Assembly: GCF_019312595.1 (NCBI RefSeq)
Contig: NZ_JAHWDQ010000005.1
Span: 62,001-126,000, forward strand
Reading direction: 5' to 3'
Length of the DNA stretch: 64,000 bases
Source of the DNA: Zhongshania aquimaris
GTDB lineage: Bacteria > Pseudomonadota > Gammaproteobacteria > Pseudomonadales > Spongiibacteraceae
The notes under the pieces were generated by a model. The model made no database searches. It was not told the origin of the DNA and saw only the letters and a list, made by a program, of their open reading frames with translations. Shown piece after piece: positions 9,419 through 18,024 of the stretch. Position 1 is the first letter of the stretch; each line of letters begins with the position of its first letter. Both the position numbers and the translations under genes were made by a program.

Positions 9419-9610
9419 ATGATGGAAAACGAACACAATAAATTGTACCCAGAAGATCAGGCGAAAGTAGATGCTTTCTTGAAGCAGGGTTATAACAATG
9501 TTGAGCGTAAACCTTATCGGCCGCTAAAGTTGCTTGGGATTTTGTTGATCATGGTGTCGACCATCTCGGTAGGTGCTTTATTGCTGGCATGGATGAGCGG
9601 TATTCACTGA
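9419..9610 (+). CDS. Small DUF3094-like single-pass membrane protein
   Basis: A 63-residue protein: a polar N-terminus with LYPEDQAKVDAFLKQGYNNVERKP, then one membrane helix (about residues 38-60). The LYPEDQ...GYN.VERK.(Y/F)RP pattern matches, from memory, the short DUF3094 proteins of Pseudomonas and relatives, whose function is unknown. A GGTGGA ribosome site lies just before tandem ATG codons at 9419 and 9422. It is isolated by the terminator upstream and by a minus-strand gene downstream. Confidence 0.7.
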   Translation: MMENEHNKLYPEDQAKVDAFLKQGYNNVERKPYRPLKLLGILLIMVSTISVGALLLAWMSGIH

Positions 9611-9701
9611 TTCTTGTTCCTCCTTCGTAAAATGGTTACATTCCGCAATTTTTAAAGTGTGAAGCCGCTCCTAGCGGTATCGCGCTTGTACGCCTATTTA
9701 T

Positions 9702-11003
9702 CTAGAAAAACGGCATTAGCGTCACGGCCAGAATCAAACCTGCTGTTGGAATAGCAATAGTTAGGGCGGCGATTGGCCAATATGCGCTTTTGTGAGTTTC
9801 GCCACAAATGGCTCTTACGGTAGTGACGATATAGCCATTGTGTGGCAGGGAATCCAATGCCCCGGAGGCTATGGACGAAATGCGGTGCAACTGTTCTGGG
9901 TTTACACCCGAGTCTGTGTAGTGCGGGCCAAGTACCGGCAGTGCGATTGACAAGCCTCCAGACGCCGAGCCAGTGAGACCTGCAATAGTGGTAACGGCAA
10001 TGGCGGCACCAATTAACTCGTTACCCGGAATGCCCGTCATCGCGTCTACTGCTACCGCAAAGGCGGGTGATGCTTTGGCCATCGTTCCGAAACCTACTAC
10101 TGCAGCCGTATTGCCGATCGCAATTAGTGCGCCTGTAGTCCCCTCGTTTATTGCCTTGTTCATATTGTGAAAGTGCCGAAAATTAATCAGCATGATGCAA
10201 ATGCAACCACCCAGTAGTGCGAGTATTAGCGCGTACTGCTGTAGTGAGTCGTGAAATAAAAAAGACACGCTAAGCACAACCAGCAATGGAAGTAAGCCTG
10301 TAATAGGGTGAGGATAATCGCGCTCAGGAATATCTGGGTCGCTAGCGCGGTGCTCGAAGTGCTCGCCGTTGGCTACGGCTTTGCGAATCATTCGGTTGAT
10401 CCAGAAAAAGCCGCAGATCGCCATAAAAATTGCGACAATAAAACTCACTTCCCATGCTGCGTAAGGGCTAGTGTGCAAAAATTTAACGGGAATCCAGTTT
10501 TGAATTTCGGGTGAGCCGGCGGTGGTCATTGTGAAGGTGATTGAGCCGAAGGCGAGAGCGCCTGGAATAAAGCGTCGTGGCAGATTGGCGTCTTTGAATA
10601 GACCTAATGCCATCGGGTATACAGAAAACGCGACGACATAAACGCTCACGCCACCGTAAGTTAATATCGCGCAGGCGAGCACAACCGCAGCAACCGCGTG
10701 CTTCATTCCGATTTTGCCGATTATCCAGCGCGCGAGGCTGTCGGCAGTGCCAGTGTCCTCCATAAATTTGCCGAACAAGCTGCCAAGTAAGAACATCAAA
10801 AACCACGCGCTTACAAAGCCTGCAAAGCCATTCATGTATGTGGTAACAAAGGCGTTTGGCCCGTTGTCAGGAAATACCGGAATGCCGCCGCTCAAACCGA
10901 CGATGAGTGCGCATATGGGCGCGGCAATAAACAGATTCCAGCCTCGCAGCGCTAGAGTCGTTAGCAGGAGTAAGCCGCCGACTAATCCGATCATACTGAC
11001 CAT
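9702..11003 (-). CDS. GntP-family permease
   Basis: Polytopic inner-membrane symporter, 433 residues with about 11-13 hydrophobic helices. It resembles the GntP (gluconate/hydroxy-acid:H+ symporter) family in layout: N-terminal IGLVGGLLLLTTLALRGWN, a re-entrant-like SYGG/TYGGVSVYVVAF region, and a C-terminal GLTGSASGGLSIALPVLG with PHNGYIVTT. The natural substrate cannot be read from sequence; small organic acids such as gluconate or 3-hydroxybutyrate are typical. The start at 11003 has AGGAG 6-10 bases upstream. It lies downstream of the wax-ester genes on the same strand, but 193 bp and a hairpin separate them. Confidence 0.75.
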   Translation of the reverse strand: MVSMIGLVGGLLLLTTLALRGWNLFIAAPICALIVGLSGGIPVFPDNGPNAFVTTYMNGFAGFVSAWFLMFLLGSLFGKFMEDTGTADSLARWIIGKIGMKHAVAAVVLACAILTYGGVSVYVVAFSVYPMALGLFKDANLPRRFIPGALAFGSITFTMTTAGSPEIQNWIPVKFLHTSPYAAWEVSFIVAIFMAICGFFWINRMIRKAVANGEHFEHRASDPDIPERDYPHPITGLLPLLVVLSVSFLFHDSLQQYALILALLGGCICIMLINFRHFHNMNKAINEGTTGALIAIGNTAAVVGFGTMAKASPAFAVAVDAMTGIPGNELIGAAIAVTTIAGLTGSASGGLSIALPVLGPHYTDSGVNPEQLHRISSIASGALDSLPHNGYIVTTVRAICGETHKSAYWPIAALTIAIPTAGLILAVTLMPFF

Positions 11004-11150
11004 GAAGTGCTCCTAAATACGTTTAGCGGGCCGTATTTTCAATGAAGTGGATAATCCTAACCGACTAAGCCAAGTTACGGCCATTCGAAATCAATTGATT
11101 ATCATTGTTTAGCTGAAAGTGAGTGGTGAGTAGTGACTAAGAGAAGGGCT

Positions 11151-11181
11151 TGTAACAAGAGGCCTAGGGCCCCTTGTTACA
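11151..11181. other. Long near-perfect hairpin between permease and acyl-CoA reductase genes
   Basis: Inverted arms at 11151-11164 and 11168-11181 (TGTAACAAGAGGCC / GGCCCCTTGTTACA) with one mismatch and a 3-base loop. It lies just after the stop of the minus-strand acyl-CoA reductase gene, the right place for a terminator, but no U-tract follows on either strand. Confidence 0.5.
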
Positions 11182-11196
11182 TAGTGGGCTGCGAAA

Positions 11197-13185
11197 TTAG
11201 ACGTGGATACCTTTAAGAACAGCAGCCAGCGCCATTTGCTCAGAAGACACCTCGGCTTTTTTCTCGTCGCCGTCACCTTTGGCAGCAGACGAGTCTGGGA
11301 AGGTGCGGAAAACCGTGTTCATGATGATTTCTACCGCCTTGGGCATAATAGCGTTTAGTACTTGCATCGATATACCAAGACCGGTCGCTATACGTTTAGG
11401 TCTGCGAATAATGGCATTACAAATCATATCGGCGGCTTCGTCTGGCGACAAAGTGGGCACCGAGTTGTAGATTGATGTTGGCCCTATCATCGGGGTTCTG
11501 ACCAGTGGCATATTAATCGTCGTAAAGGCAATATTCCGGTCAGAGAACTCCGCTGCAGCCGCGCGTGAGAACGCGTCCAGTGCAGATTTAGACGCAGCAT
11601 AGGCTGAAAAACGCGGCGACGTTCCGACGATGACGGCAATAGATGAAATATTGATGACGTGACCGGCTTTGCGCTCGAGCATTGAGGGAGCCAAACCCAT
11701 AATTAGGCGGATTGCGCCAAAGTAGTTTAGCTGCATGGTGCGTTCAAAGTCATGGAAGCGATCAAACGTTAATTCCAGCGAGCGGCGAATTGAGCGCCCT
11801 GCATTGTTGACCAGTACATCCACTTGGCCATGATTTTCTAATAAAGTTGCGACTAATTTATCGCAGGAAGCTAAATCTGATACGTCGCAGCTATAGGCGT
11901 AGCTGGTACCGCCTTTTTCAGCAATTTCTTTTTGAGTTTCTTCTAACTTCTCAAGTGTGCGCGCCACGAGAACGACCTTGCCACCGGCAGCGGCAAGTTT
12001 GATAGCGGCGGCTTTACCGATCCCCGAAGATGCGCCGGTAATAACAATTACCTTATCCTTTACGTTTCCACGCAATGAGCGGTCTTTAAATAGATCGGGG
12101 TCGAGGTTGCGCTCCCAGTAGTCCCATATTTTGTGGGCGTAATCTTCTAAGGCCGGTGGCGAAATGCCACTACCTTTCAAGGCTTTGAGGGTGTCCCGTG
12201 TATCGAATCGAGTCGGCATATTCATAAAACCGACGGCGTCTTGTGGAATGTGGTAGTCCGCTAATATCGCATTTATGATGCGGCGAACCGGCGGCAGACC
12301 TTTTAAAAGATTAAGAACGGATGCCGGAATAAATGCAAACATCCGCATATCTATACGCAGTGCAAATCGCGGTGCATGGGCGGCTTGTGAAAATATATTG
12401 AGGACTTCGCCAACTTGCTGTGATTCAGGATTAACCAAATGGAAGCAGCGGCCGTCTAGCCCAGCCTTATGGGATAAAAAGTCCATCGCATCGGCAACAT
12501 AGTCAACTGGGACTATGTTCATCTGCCCGCCTTCAAGGCCGATTAACGGTACCCACTGAGGGATGCGGTTGCGGAGCTTTTGCAGTAGTTTAAAGAAGTA
12601 ATAAGGGCCGTCGATTTTATCAATTTCACCGGTTTTAGAGTCACCGACAACCATTGCAGGTCGATAGATACGATAGGGAATTTTACATTCGTTACGGACT
12701 AGGCCTTCAGAAACATGCTTGGTGCGGAAGTACGCGTGCTCGAGACCTTTTGCCTCTTCGAACATATCCTCTCGAAAAGTACCTCGGTATAAACCTGCCG
12801 CTGCAATTGAGCTGGCTAGATGAAAGCACTTGGCGCTCATTGCTTCAGCAGCAGCGATAGCATTTTTGGTGCCGTCTACATTGGCGATTTCTTGGCTGGC
12901 GGCGTCAGCTTTCAGGTCGTAAATGGCGGCAAGGTGATAAAAGTGCTTAACCGAGCCTTTCAGCGTAGCCATATCCTTGGTGCTAATACCTAAACACGGC
13001 TTGGATAGATCACCATTTATTGCTACTAGGCGGTTGCTGTTTAGCCCAGTTTTTTCTAATAGGTCTTTGTATTTTTGTTTTGAGCCTCTGCGCACCAATA
13101 CATAAATAGTACCTTTGCGTTTGGCAAGACGTTCAATGAGAAAACGGCCTATAAAGCCAGTACCGCCGGTGACAAAATAGCTCAT
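11197..13185 (-). CDS. Two-domain fatty acyl-CoA reductase (alcohol-forming, Marinobacter type)
   Basis: NADPH-dependent reduction of fatty acyl-CoA through the aldehyde to a fatty alcohol, the alcohol half of wax ester synthesis. 662 residues: an extended-SDR/NAD-epimerase-like domain with TGGTGFIG at 6-13 and YxxxK at Y152-K156, then a classical SDR domain with TGASSGIG at 383-390 and a YAASK motif. Length and many blocks (FREDMFEEA, YRIYRP, IWDYWERNLDPDLFKDR, SFDRFHDFERTMQLNYFG variants) match Maqu_2507 of Marinobacter, recalled from memory. A WS/DGAT gene lies immediately upstream on the same strand, supporting the wax ester role. Some relatives release aldehyde, so the end product needs assay. 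Confidence 0.87.
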   Translation of the reverse strand: MSYFVTGGTGFIGRFLIERLAKRKGTIYVLVRRGSKQKYKDLLEKTGLNSNRLVAINGDLSKPCLGISTKDMATLKGSVKHFYHLAAIYDLKADAASQEIANVDGTKNAIAAAEAMSAKCFHLASSIAAAGLYRGTFREDMFEEAKGLEHAYFRTKHVSEGLVRNECKIPYRIYRPAMVVGDSKTGEIDKIDGPYYFFKLLQKLRNRIPQWVPLIGLEGGQMNIVPVDYVADAMDFLSHKAGLDGRCFHLVNPESQQVGEVLNIFSQAAHAPRFALRIDMRMFAFIPASVLNLLKGLPPVRRIINAILADYHIPQDAVGFMNMPTRFDTRDTLKALKGSGISPPALEDYAHKIWDYWERNLDPDLFKDRSLRGNVKDKVIVITGASSGIGKAAAIKLAAAGGKVVLVARTLEKLEETQKEIAEKGGTSYAYSCDVSDLASCDKLVATLLENHGQVDVLVNNAGRSIRRSLELTFDRFHDFERTMQLNYFGAIRLIMGLAPSMLERKAGHVINISSIAVIVGTSPRFSAYAASKSALDAFSRAAAAEFSDRNIAFTTINMPLVRTPMIGPTSIYNSVPTLSPDEAADMICNAIIRRPKRIATGLGISMQVLNAIMPKAVEIIMNTVFRTFPDSSAAKGDGDEKKAEVSSEQMALAAVLKGIHV

Positions 13186-13220
13186 GGTGTATCTCCAATA
13201 TTATGAATTTCGTTACTTTG

Positions 13221-14630
13221 TTATTTTTTGGTTTTAGCTAGTGCTGATGGCGAGACGGCCTCTTCAAGGTCGTCAAACGCATCGTGTATATAGTTGCCGA
13301 GAATATCTAGGTTCGGCATTGCCGTCGTAGCAACCAAGCCAAACTGCAAGCGGCCATCATAACTGTATAGCGTAATATTGAGATGGTTGCTCGGCGTTAA
13401 GGCACTTATAGGGTACATTTCTTCTAATTTTGCGCCCTTCAAGTACAGTGCTTTTGCGGGCCCGGGTACATTGGAAACTAAGGTATTACCCAGCGGTGGC
13501 AGTACATCGCCGAGCTTCAATGCCTCACCAATAAGCGAAACCCCGCCCAGAAGGACCGTATACGCCATGACCGACGCCGGCGGAACCCCATCGATCTGGT
13601 ATCGTACGTTGCGTAGGGTAAAGCCGATTTCTCTCAGTCTTTCGTAGGGGTCGGTGGTCTTGCTGGCTAGTTCAACAAGCACAATGCCGATTTTATTTCC
13701 GAAGCTGTCATCGCCACTTTGGCGCAAATTCACGGGCATCTGAATGGTAATCGGTTCGTTGATATCAGTTCCGCAATCCTGCAAGTAGCGGTGCAGAGCG
13801 CCGTCGATACAGGTCAGCGCAATATGGTTGAGGGTAGAGCGAGTCAGTTTGCGCAGCCGGTGCACGCGCTCCATGTCGACGGCGGCAGTGGCTATTTGGC
13901 GTCCGGCGCTGACTTGCCCTGTTAGCGGTGTTGAGCTATTTGCCTTAAATGGCACAGCGACCGCATTTTTGGTTAGGTTGAGTGTTTCTAGAGCGAGCTG
14001 TGCACTGAGCTTGGTGAGTCCGGTTAATGCCTTAATATAGTCGCCAGAGCGCCCACCTAGCTGGCTTAATACTTTCATGATTGAAATGCTGTCCGCCGTA
14101 TTTTGTAGGCGTTTTTGAGGCAATACTGACCATATCGGCGTGACTGATTTCGTTCTGGCAGATTTACTTAAGCTATTCACAAGCCATGAGGACATGGTAA
14201 CGCCGTCGGCATAGGCGTGATGTAGTTTGGTATAAATGGCAAAGCGTTTGTCATCAATGCCTTGAATAACATGCATTTCCCACATTGGTCGTGAACGATC
14301 CATGCGAATACTGTGTAAATCGCCAATCAAATCGTAAAGGCTTTCACGAAAATCGTGGCCCTCAATACGGTGATAAAAGACATGGTTGTTAATGTCGAAA
14401 TCTAGATCACATCGCCAACGAGGGGCGCTAATGGCAGAAAATTGAATAATTTGATTAAACGGCGCGCGAATCTCTTCGATATTGCCTGCGTATTCATTAA
14501 CCAGTTGTTCAACATAACTTTCGCTCGCGTTTGCGGGCTTGCGAAACATAAGTAGACCGCCCACATGTTTGGGGCTCGCGTCAGTCTCGGTTAGAAAAAA
14601 AGCTAAATCCATTACTGAAAGTTTTGCCAT
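13221..14630 (-). CDS. Wax ester synthase / diacylglycerol O-acyltransferase (WS/DGAT)
   Basis: Esterifies fatty alcohol or diacylglycerol with acyl-CoA to make storage wax esters or triacylglycerol. 469 residues, normal for the family. The catalytic motif HHxxxDG is present as HHAYADG at 137-143, preceded by RPMWEMHVIQG (the PLW-like motif); the C-terminal block has NVPGPAKALYLKGAKLEEMYPIS in pattern. It lies 35 bp upstream of the fatty acyl-CoA reductase gene, same strand, so the two very likely form a wax-ester operon. Mycobacterial Tgs and Acinetobacter AtfA are the reference members. Acyl and alcohol preferences cannot be predicted here. Confidence 0.9.
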   Translation of the reverse strand: MAKLSVMDLAFFLTETDASPKHVGGLLMFRKPANASESYVEQLVNEYAGNIEEIRAPFNQIIQFSAISAPRWRCDLDFDINNHVFYHRIEGHDFRESLYDLIGDLHSIRMDRSRPMWEMHVIQGIDDKRFAIYTKLHHAYADGVTMSSWLVNSLSKSARTKSVTPIWSVLPQKRLQNTADSISIMKVLSQLGGRSGDYIKALTGLTKLSAQLALETLNLTKNAVAVPFKANSSTPLTGQVSAGRQIATAAVDMERVHRLRKLTRSTLNHIALTCIDGALHRYLQDCGTDINEPITIQMPVNLRQSGDDSFGNKIGIVLVELASKTTDPYERLREIGFTLRNVRYQIDGVPPASVMAYTVLLGGVSLIGEALKLGDVLPPLGNTLVSNVPGPAKALYLKGAKLEEMYPISALTPSNHLNITLYSYDGRLQFGLVATTAMPNLDILGNYIHDAFDDLEEAVSPSALAKTKK

Positions 14631-14889
14631 TCGTTCCGTACCTCGTAGTTACAACTACCTGTTATATTTAGCGTTGTCATGTTTTTTGCCACGCCGGGGC
14701 GTAAGCTAGGTCATTGAATACAACTTTAGTCTATGTCCTAATGTTTTTATTGGCTATTGCTGTTTTTTTTAATAGCAATAATTTTCGGTCAATAGTCTTT
14801 ATATCGTGTAAAGCTTCAAGCTAGAACACAAATAGCCGTTTTTACAGTGAATGGCAAAGAGGGTTTGTGGACAGTAGGGATAGATATTC

Positions 14890-15771
14890 ATGATTTTGGG
14901 TTTGATATCACGACTTAAGCGTTGGTACGCAATTCCCTATTTGCTTATATGCATTGCGGTTTCTTCTCAAAGCCTTTACCAGCTATTTACCGATTCAAGA
15001 TTTAGTTTGTCTTGGTTAGGCGCTTTGGTAGCGGTCGGGCCATTAGTTCTCTTTATGAGCTTGGTGTATACCTTTCCTTACACGAGGGTTGTTCGTTTTA
15101 TCGCAATTCCAGTGATAATGGCTTTGCTGGGTGCCCTGTTAACGGTAGTGGAGATGCGACCTCTGCCTACATTTTATACCTTGTTTTTTGGTCTTGGTGG
15201 GGTATTGGTTTATGTGTTTTGGTATACCTATCTCGATCGAAGCGACAATGTTCTGCTGAAAAAAGGTGCGTACTTAGCTGATTTTACGGTGAGCTCCCTA
15301 GCAGGGGAGAAGGTTTCGACGTCTAGCTTTTTAGGGAAAAAAGTACTGTGGGTTTTTTTTCGAGGCAATTGGTGCCCTATGTGCCAGTCACAATTGGCGC
15401 ACTTAGCTGAAGAATATGAAACTCTTCGCGAGCGGGGAATTGAGCTGGCACTTATCAGCCCGCAAAGTAGAGAAAAAAGTGCGCAGCAACAGTCGCGACT
15501 TAGCGTCTCAATACCATTCTATATGGATGAAGACAATAACGCAGCGCGCACGCTTGGCATTGTTCACCGCTACGGTGTGCCGCTGGGTATACTTGGTTAT
15601 GGACACGATACCGTTTTGCCAACGGTAGTAGTGACGGATGAAAGTGGAAAAATTATTTATGTTGATTTAACGGATAATTTCCGTATTCGGCCGAGTGTAG
15701 AAACAATAATAGCAAGCCTGGATCAAGCCTGGATCAAGCTTGGGTGTAGCGTAGTGGGTTGGAATCAATGA
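14890..15771 (+). CDS. Membrane-anchored peroxiredoxin/thioredoxin-like protein
   Basis: 293 residues with two parts. Residues ~12-115 contain four hydrophobic segments predicted to span the inner membrane. Residues ~125-285 form an AhpC/TSA-Redoxin domain with RGNWCPMCQSQ (C162, C165), in the position of the peroxidatic cysteine region, and PTVVVTDESGKIIYVD near the end. The CxxC is unusual for a classical peroxiredoxin and closer to thiol oxidoreductases. The soluble domain should lie on the cytoplasmic or periplasmic face depending on topology, which I cannot settle. Its stop overlaps the next start (ATGA at 15768-15771), so it is co-translated with a Nudix hydrolase. Function beyond redox chemistry is unknown. 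Confidence 0.7.
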   Translation: MILGLISRLKRWYAIPYLLICIAVSSQSLYQLFTDSRFSLSWLGALVAVGPLVLFMSLVYTFPYTRVVRFIAIPVIMALLGALLTVVEMRPLPTFYTLFFGLGGVLVYVFWYTYLDRSDNVLLKKGAYLADFTVSSLAGEKVSTSSFLGKKVLWVFFRGNWCPMCQSQLAHLAEEYETLRERGIELALISPQSREKSAQQQSRLSVSIPFYMDEDNNAARTLGIVHRYGVPLGILGYGHDTVLPTVVVTDESGKIIYVDLTDNFRIRPSVETIIASLDQAWIKLGCSVVGWNQ

Positions 15772-16436
15772 CGACAGATATAAGGGCTGCGGCTACCGTA
15801 GTGATAGTTCGCGACGGCGACAAGAACTTAGAAATATTACTGTTACGCAGGCATACGCAGCTTAAGGTTGGCGGTGGCCACTGGGTGTTCCCAGGTGGTA
15901 CTGTGGATCCTGAAGATGCGATTGGTGCGGAAACTGACGAACAGGCGGCGCGAGCTGCCGCTATAAGGGAGACGCAGGAGGAAGCCGGTCTAAAGCTATC
16001 TGCTGATAGTTTATTGCTATTGTCACACTGGACAACGCCGCCGTCGATCGGGCGACGATTTGCTACGTGGTTTTATCTTGCCGAGGGCGATCGCCGTGAG
16101 ATTGTTGTTGATGGCGAAGAAATGGATGACTATCGCTGGGGAGCACCTGAAGAATTCCTGCAGCAGCATCGCAGCGGCGAGCTGGCTTTAATGCCGCCAA
16201 CGGTGGTTACCCTTACTGAGTTGGCGGCGTGCGTTAGCCAAGTTGATGCGCAGCGCTTCTACAGTGATCGCGACGTTCCCTATTTTGAGCCGAGAATTTC
16301 GTCGCACAACGATAATGTCTGCATGCTATACGGTGGTGACGCTGGCTATAGTAATTGTGACCCGAATGTCGGTGGCCCGCGAAATCGCTGTTATTTGGAA
16401 AATGGCGTATGGCGCTATGAGTACAGTACAACATAA
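15768..16436 (+). CDS. Nudix hydrolase
   Basis: Hydrolyses a nucleoside diphosphate linked to another moiety. FPGGTVDPED is followed, after an insertion, by AIRETQEEAGL, which gives the REXXEEXG core of the Nudix box; this spaced box resembles NUDT7/NUDT19-like CoA diphosphatases more than MutT. 222 residues. The ATG at 15768 overlaps the upstream stop as ATGA, preferable to the earlier in-frame codon at 15759. The C-terminus ends with a Cys/Gly/Pro-rich part (NCDPNVGGPRNRCYL) of unknown role. Coupled translation with the redoxin gene suggests shared regulation; the substrate is not determined. Confidence 0.8.
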   Translation: MTTDIRAAATVVIVRDGDKNLEILLLRRHTQLKVGGGHWVFPGGTVDPEDAIGAETDEQAARAAAIRETQEEAGLKLSADSLLLLSHWTTPPSIGRRFATWFYLAEGDRREIVVDGEEMDDYRWGAPEEFLQQHRSGELALMPPTVVTLTELAACVSQVDAQRFYSDRDVPYFEPRISSHNDNVCMLYGGDAGYSNCDPNVGGPRNRCYLENGVWRYEYSTT

Positions 16437-16461
16437 TAATAAGACTGAAGATCGTCCCAGG

Positions 16462-16492
16462 AATAATTTTCGCTTAGGAGCGAAGGATTATT
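16462..16492 (+). other. Imperfect hairpin between Nudix and EF-hand genes
   Basis: Nested arms AATAAT (16462-16467) / ATTATT (16487-16492) and TTCGCT (16469-16474) / AGCGAA (16479-16484) around a TAGG loop. It may act as a weak terminator or 5' structure. No long T-run follows. Confidence 0.35.
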
Positions 16493-16569
16493 GTGCTTGC
16501 GGTGTTTAATCATTAACGGCCGGAACAAAGCAGTAATATTCTTAACAATGATTCTTGGGAGAACCCATT

Positions 16570-17019
16570 ATGAATACAGCACAAAAAATACTTGGTGTGA
16601 TTGTTTCTATGGCGGCAATGTCGGCAATTGCTGGCGAAGGTGCTAAGCAGCACCCGAAATTTGATTTAAACGGTGATGGCACAGTAAGTACAGAGGAAAT
16701 GGCGCAGCATCGCCAAGCCATGTTCTCGAAAATGGACATAAATAGCGATGGCAATTTGACCCGCGAAGAAGTGGCCGAATACAAGGCCAAGCGAATGGCT
16801 GAGCGCGAAGCGAATAAGAAAGATCGCTTTGACCAAGCAGACGCTAATGGCGATGGTCAGGTATCTGCGGATGAGTTTGCCGCCAGCACCGATAAAATGA
16901 CAAAGCGCATGGACAGTAATGGTGATGGCAATATCGACCGCCGTGAAATGTTTAAGGCGATGCGCGATCACGGTGGTGACCGTCACGGCGGCGAGCACCG
17001 TCAAGGTAGCGGTGTGTAA
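16570..17019 (+). CDS. Secreted EF-hand calcium-binding protein
   Basis: 149 residues. A signal peptide (MNTAQKILGVIVSMAAMSAIAG) is followed by four EF-hand loops: DLNGDGTVSTEE, DINSDGNLTREE, DANGDGQVSADE and DSNGDGNIDRRE, each with the DxNxDGxxxxxE calcium ligand pattern. The C-terminus is His/Gly-rich (GGDRHGGEHRQG) and might bind metal. ATG 16570 is chosen over the in-frame TTG at 16555 because it gives a clean signal peptide and has GGGAGA about 8 bases upstream. It precedes an ECF sigma factor, an apparent anti-sigma gene and a heavy-metal-sensor-like gene. A role as a periplasmic Ca2+ or metal sensor or buffer is inference. Confidence 0.85.
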   Translation: MNTAQKILGVIVSMAAMSAIAGEGAKQHPKFDLNGDGTVSTEEMAQHRQAMFSKMDINSDGNLTREEVAEYKAKRMAEREANKKDRFDQADANGDGQVSADEFAASTDKMTKRMDSNGDGNIDRREMFKAMRDHGGDRHGGEHRQGSGV

Positions 17020-17056
17020 TTGAGGGTCCGCATTCGCCAATTCAATAGGTTTCAGC

Positions 17057-17593
17057 GTGCAGTTATCTGACATTGAATTGATGCGGCGAGTAGCGGGCGG
17101 CGACCAACAGGCATTTTCAGTGTTGTTGGACCGCCACAGTAAAATGGTATTAAACCTTGTATACCGCATTGTATTGTCCCGAGACGATGCCGAAGATTTA
17201 TGCCAAGAAGTGTTTGAACGCCTGTGGAAACAAGCACCGGATTGGCGGGACGATGCCAAATTAACGACATGGCTATATCGGGTTGCGAATAACTTGGCAC
17301 TCAATTACAAGCAGCGAGTTCAGCAGCGGCATGTGTCGGATGACGGTTCGATTGAATTGCTTGTCGAGCATGCTGAGTCGGTTATGCCCCCAAATGAAAA
17401 CGAAAACTTAGCAGTGCATGATGCCCTAAAGGCCCTTCCAGATAACCAGCGTGCGGTAATGGTATTCAGGTTTTATCAAGATGTTTCAGTGAAAGACATT
17501 GCCGTGATTATGGGCTTATCTGCTAAAGCAGTGGAATCGCTCATAAGCCGGGCTAAGCAGCAGCTAAGAACACGATTAGGAGGTCGAGAATGA
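17057..17593 (+). CDS. ECF-type RNA polymerase sigma factor
   Basis: 178 residues with sigma region 2 (SVLLDRHSKMVLNLVYRIV...DAEDLCQEVFERLWK) and region 4 (ALKALPDNQRAVMVFRFYQDVSVKDIAVIMGLSAKAVES helix-turn-helix), the two-domain layout of group 4 sigma factors. Start is a GTG at 17057, since no suitable ATG lies before region 2. The stop overlaps the next ATG (ATGA at 17590), so it is translationally coupled to the putative anti-sigma gene. The EF-hand gene lies 37 bp upstream. A GGAAC box at 16522-16526 upstream of the EF-hand gene resembles an ECF -35 element, hinting at autoregulation (weak). Confidence 0.9.
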   Translation: MQLSDIELMRRVAGGDQQAFSVLLDRHSKMVLNLVYRIVLSRDDAEDLCQEVFERLWKQAPDWRDDAKLTTWLYRVANNLALNYKQRVQQRHVSDDGSIELLVEHAESVMPPNENENLAVHDALKALPDNQRAVMVFRFYQDVSVKDIAVIMGLSAKAVESLISRAKQQLRTRLGGRE

Positions 17594-18024
17594 CATCGGC
17601 AGAACAAATATTTTCAGCCTTATTGACCCGCTATGGCGCTAATGCCGATCATTGGCCCTTTCTATATCGCGTGCTTTTACCCTTGTTTCTGCGGTTGGAT
17701 GCCTGCGCTGCGCAGTGGCGCGAAGCCCAAGTCGAGGAGGGTGCTATACGTGCGCTCTATAAAATTGATTTGCCGGAGCTGACTCCTAGCACCGCGTTAC
17801 GGGCTCGCTTAGCAGCCATCGCAGAGCTACCGAGTAAAACAGCGCGTGATCCTTATATACCCGTGTGGCGTTTAAGTTTTGCTGCGGCAATGGCGTCGGC
17901 CTTATTGGGCGTGGTGCTGGGCGCGGGTGGCTACTTTGCGGATTATGCCGATCCTGATGATTATGTGTTTGAAACAACAGCGAGTTATGAAGTGAGTGAT
18001 TGGATAGCAGGTACAGGCTTATGA
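17590..18024 (+). CDS. Putative anti-sigma factor, single-pass membrane protein
   Basis: 144 residues with no family I recognise. The N-terminal ~90 residues are soluble and helical (ILTRYG-type start, LYRVLLPLFLRLDACAAQW), then one membrane helix at about 96-116 (LSFAAAMASALLGVVLGAGGYF) and a short acidic tail outside. Overlap of ATGA type with the sigma gene upstream and with the next gene downstream (18021) strongly implies one operon. Position and topology fit an anti-sigma factor that holds the ECF sigma at the membrane; this rests on context, as no zinc-binding anti-sigma motif (HxxxCxxC) is present. Confidence 0.6.
   Translation: MTSAEQIFSALLTRYGANADHWPFLYRVLLPLFLRLDACAAQWREAQVEEGAIRALYKIDLPELTPSTALRARLAAIAELPSKTARDPYIPVWRLSFAAAMASALLGVVLGAGGYFADYADPDDYVFETTASYEVSDWIAGTGL

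Noticed and set aside
16666..17304. 212-codon minus-strand frame across the EF-hand and sigma genes
   Set aside because: Both plus-strand genes have clear domain motifs; the antisense frame has none.
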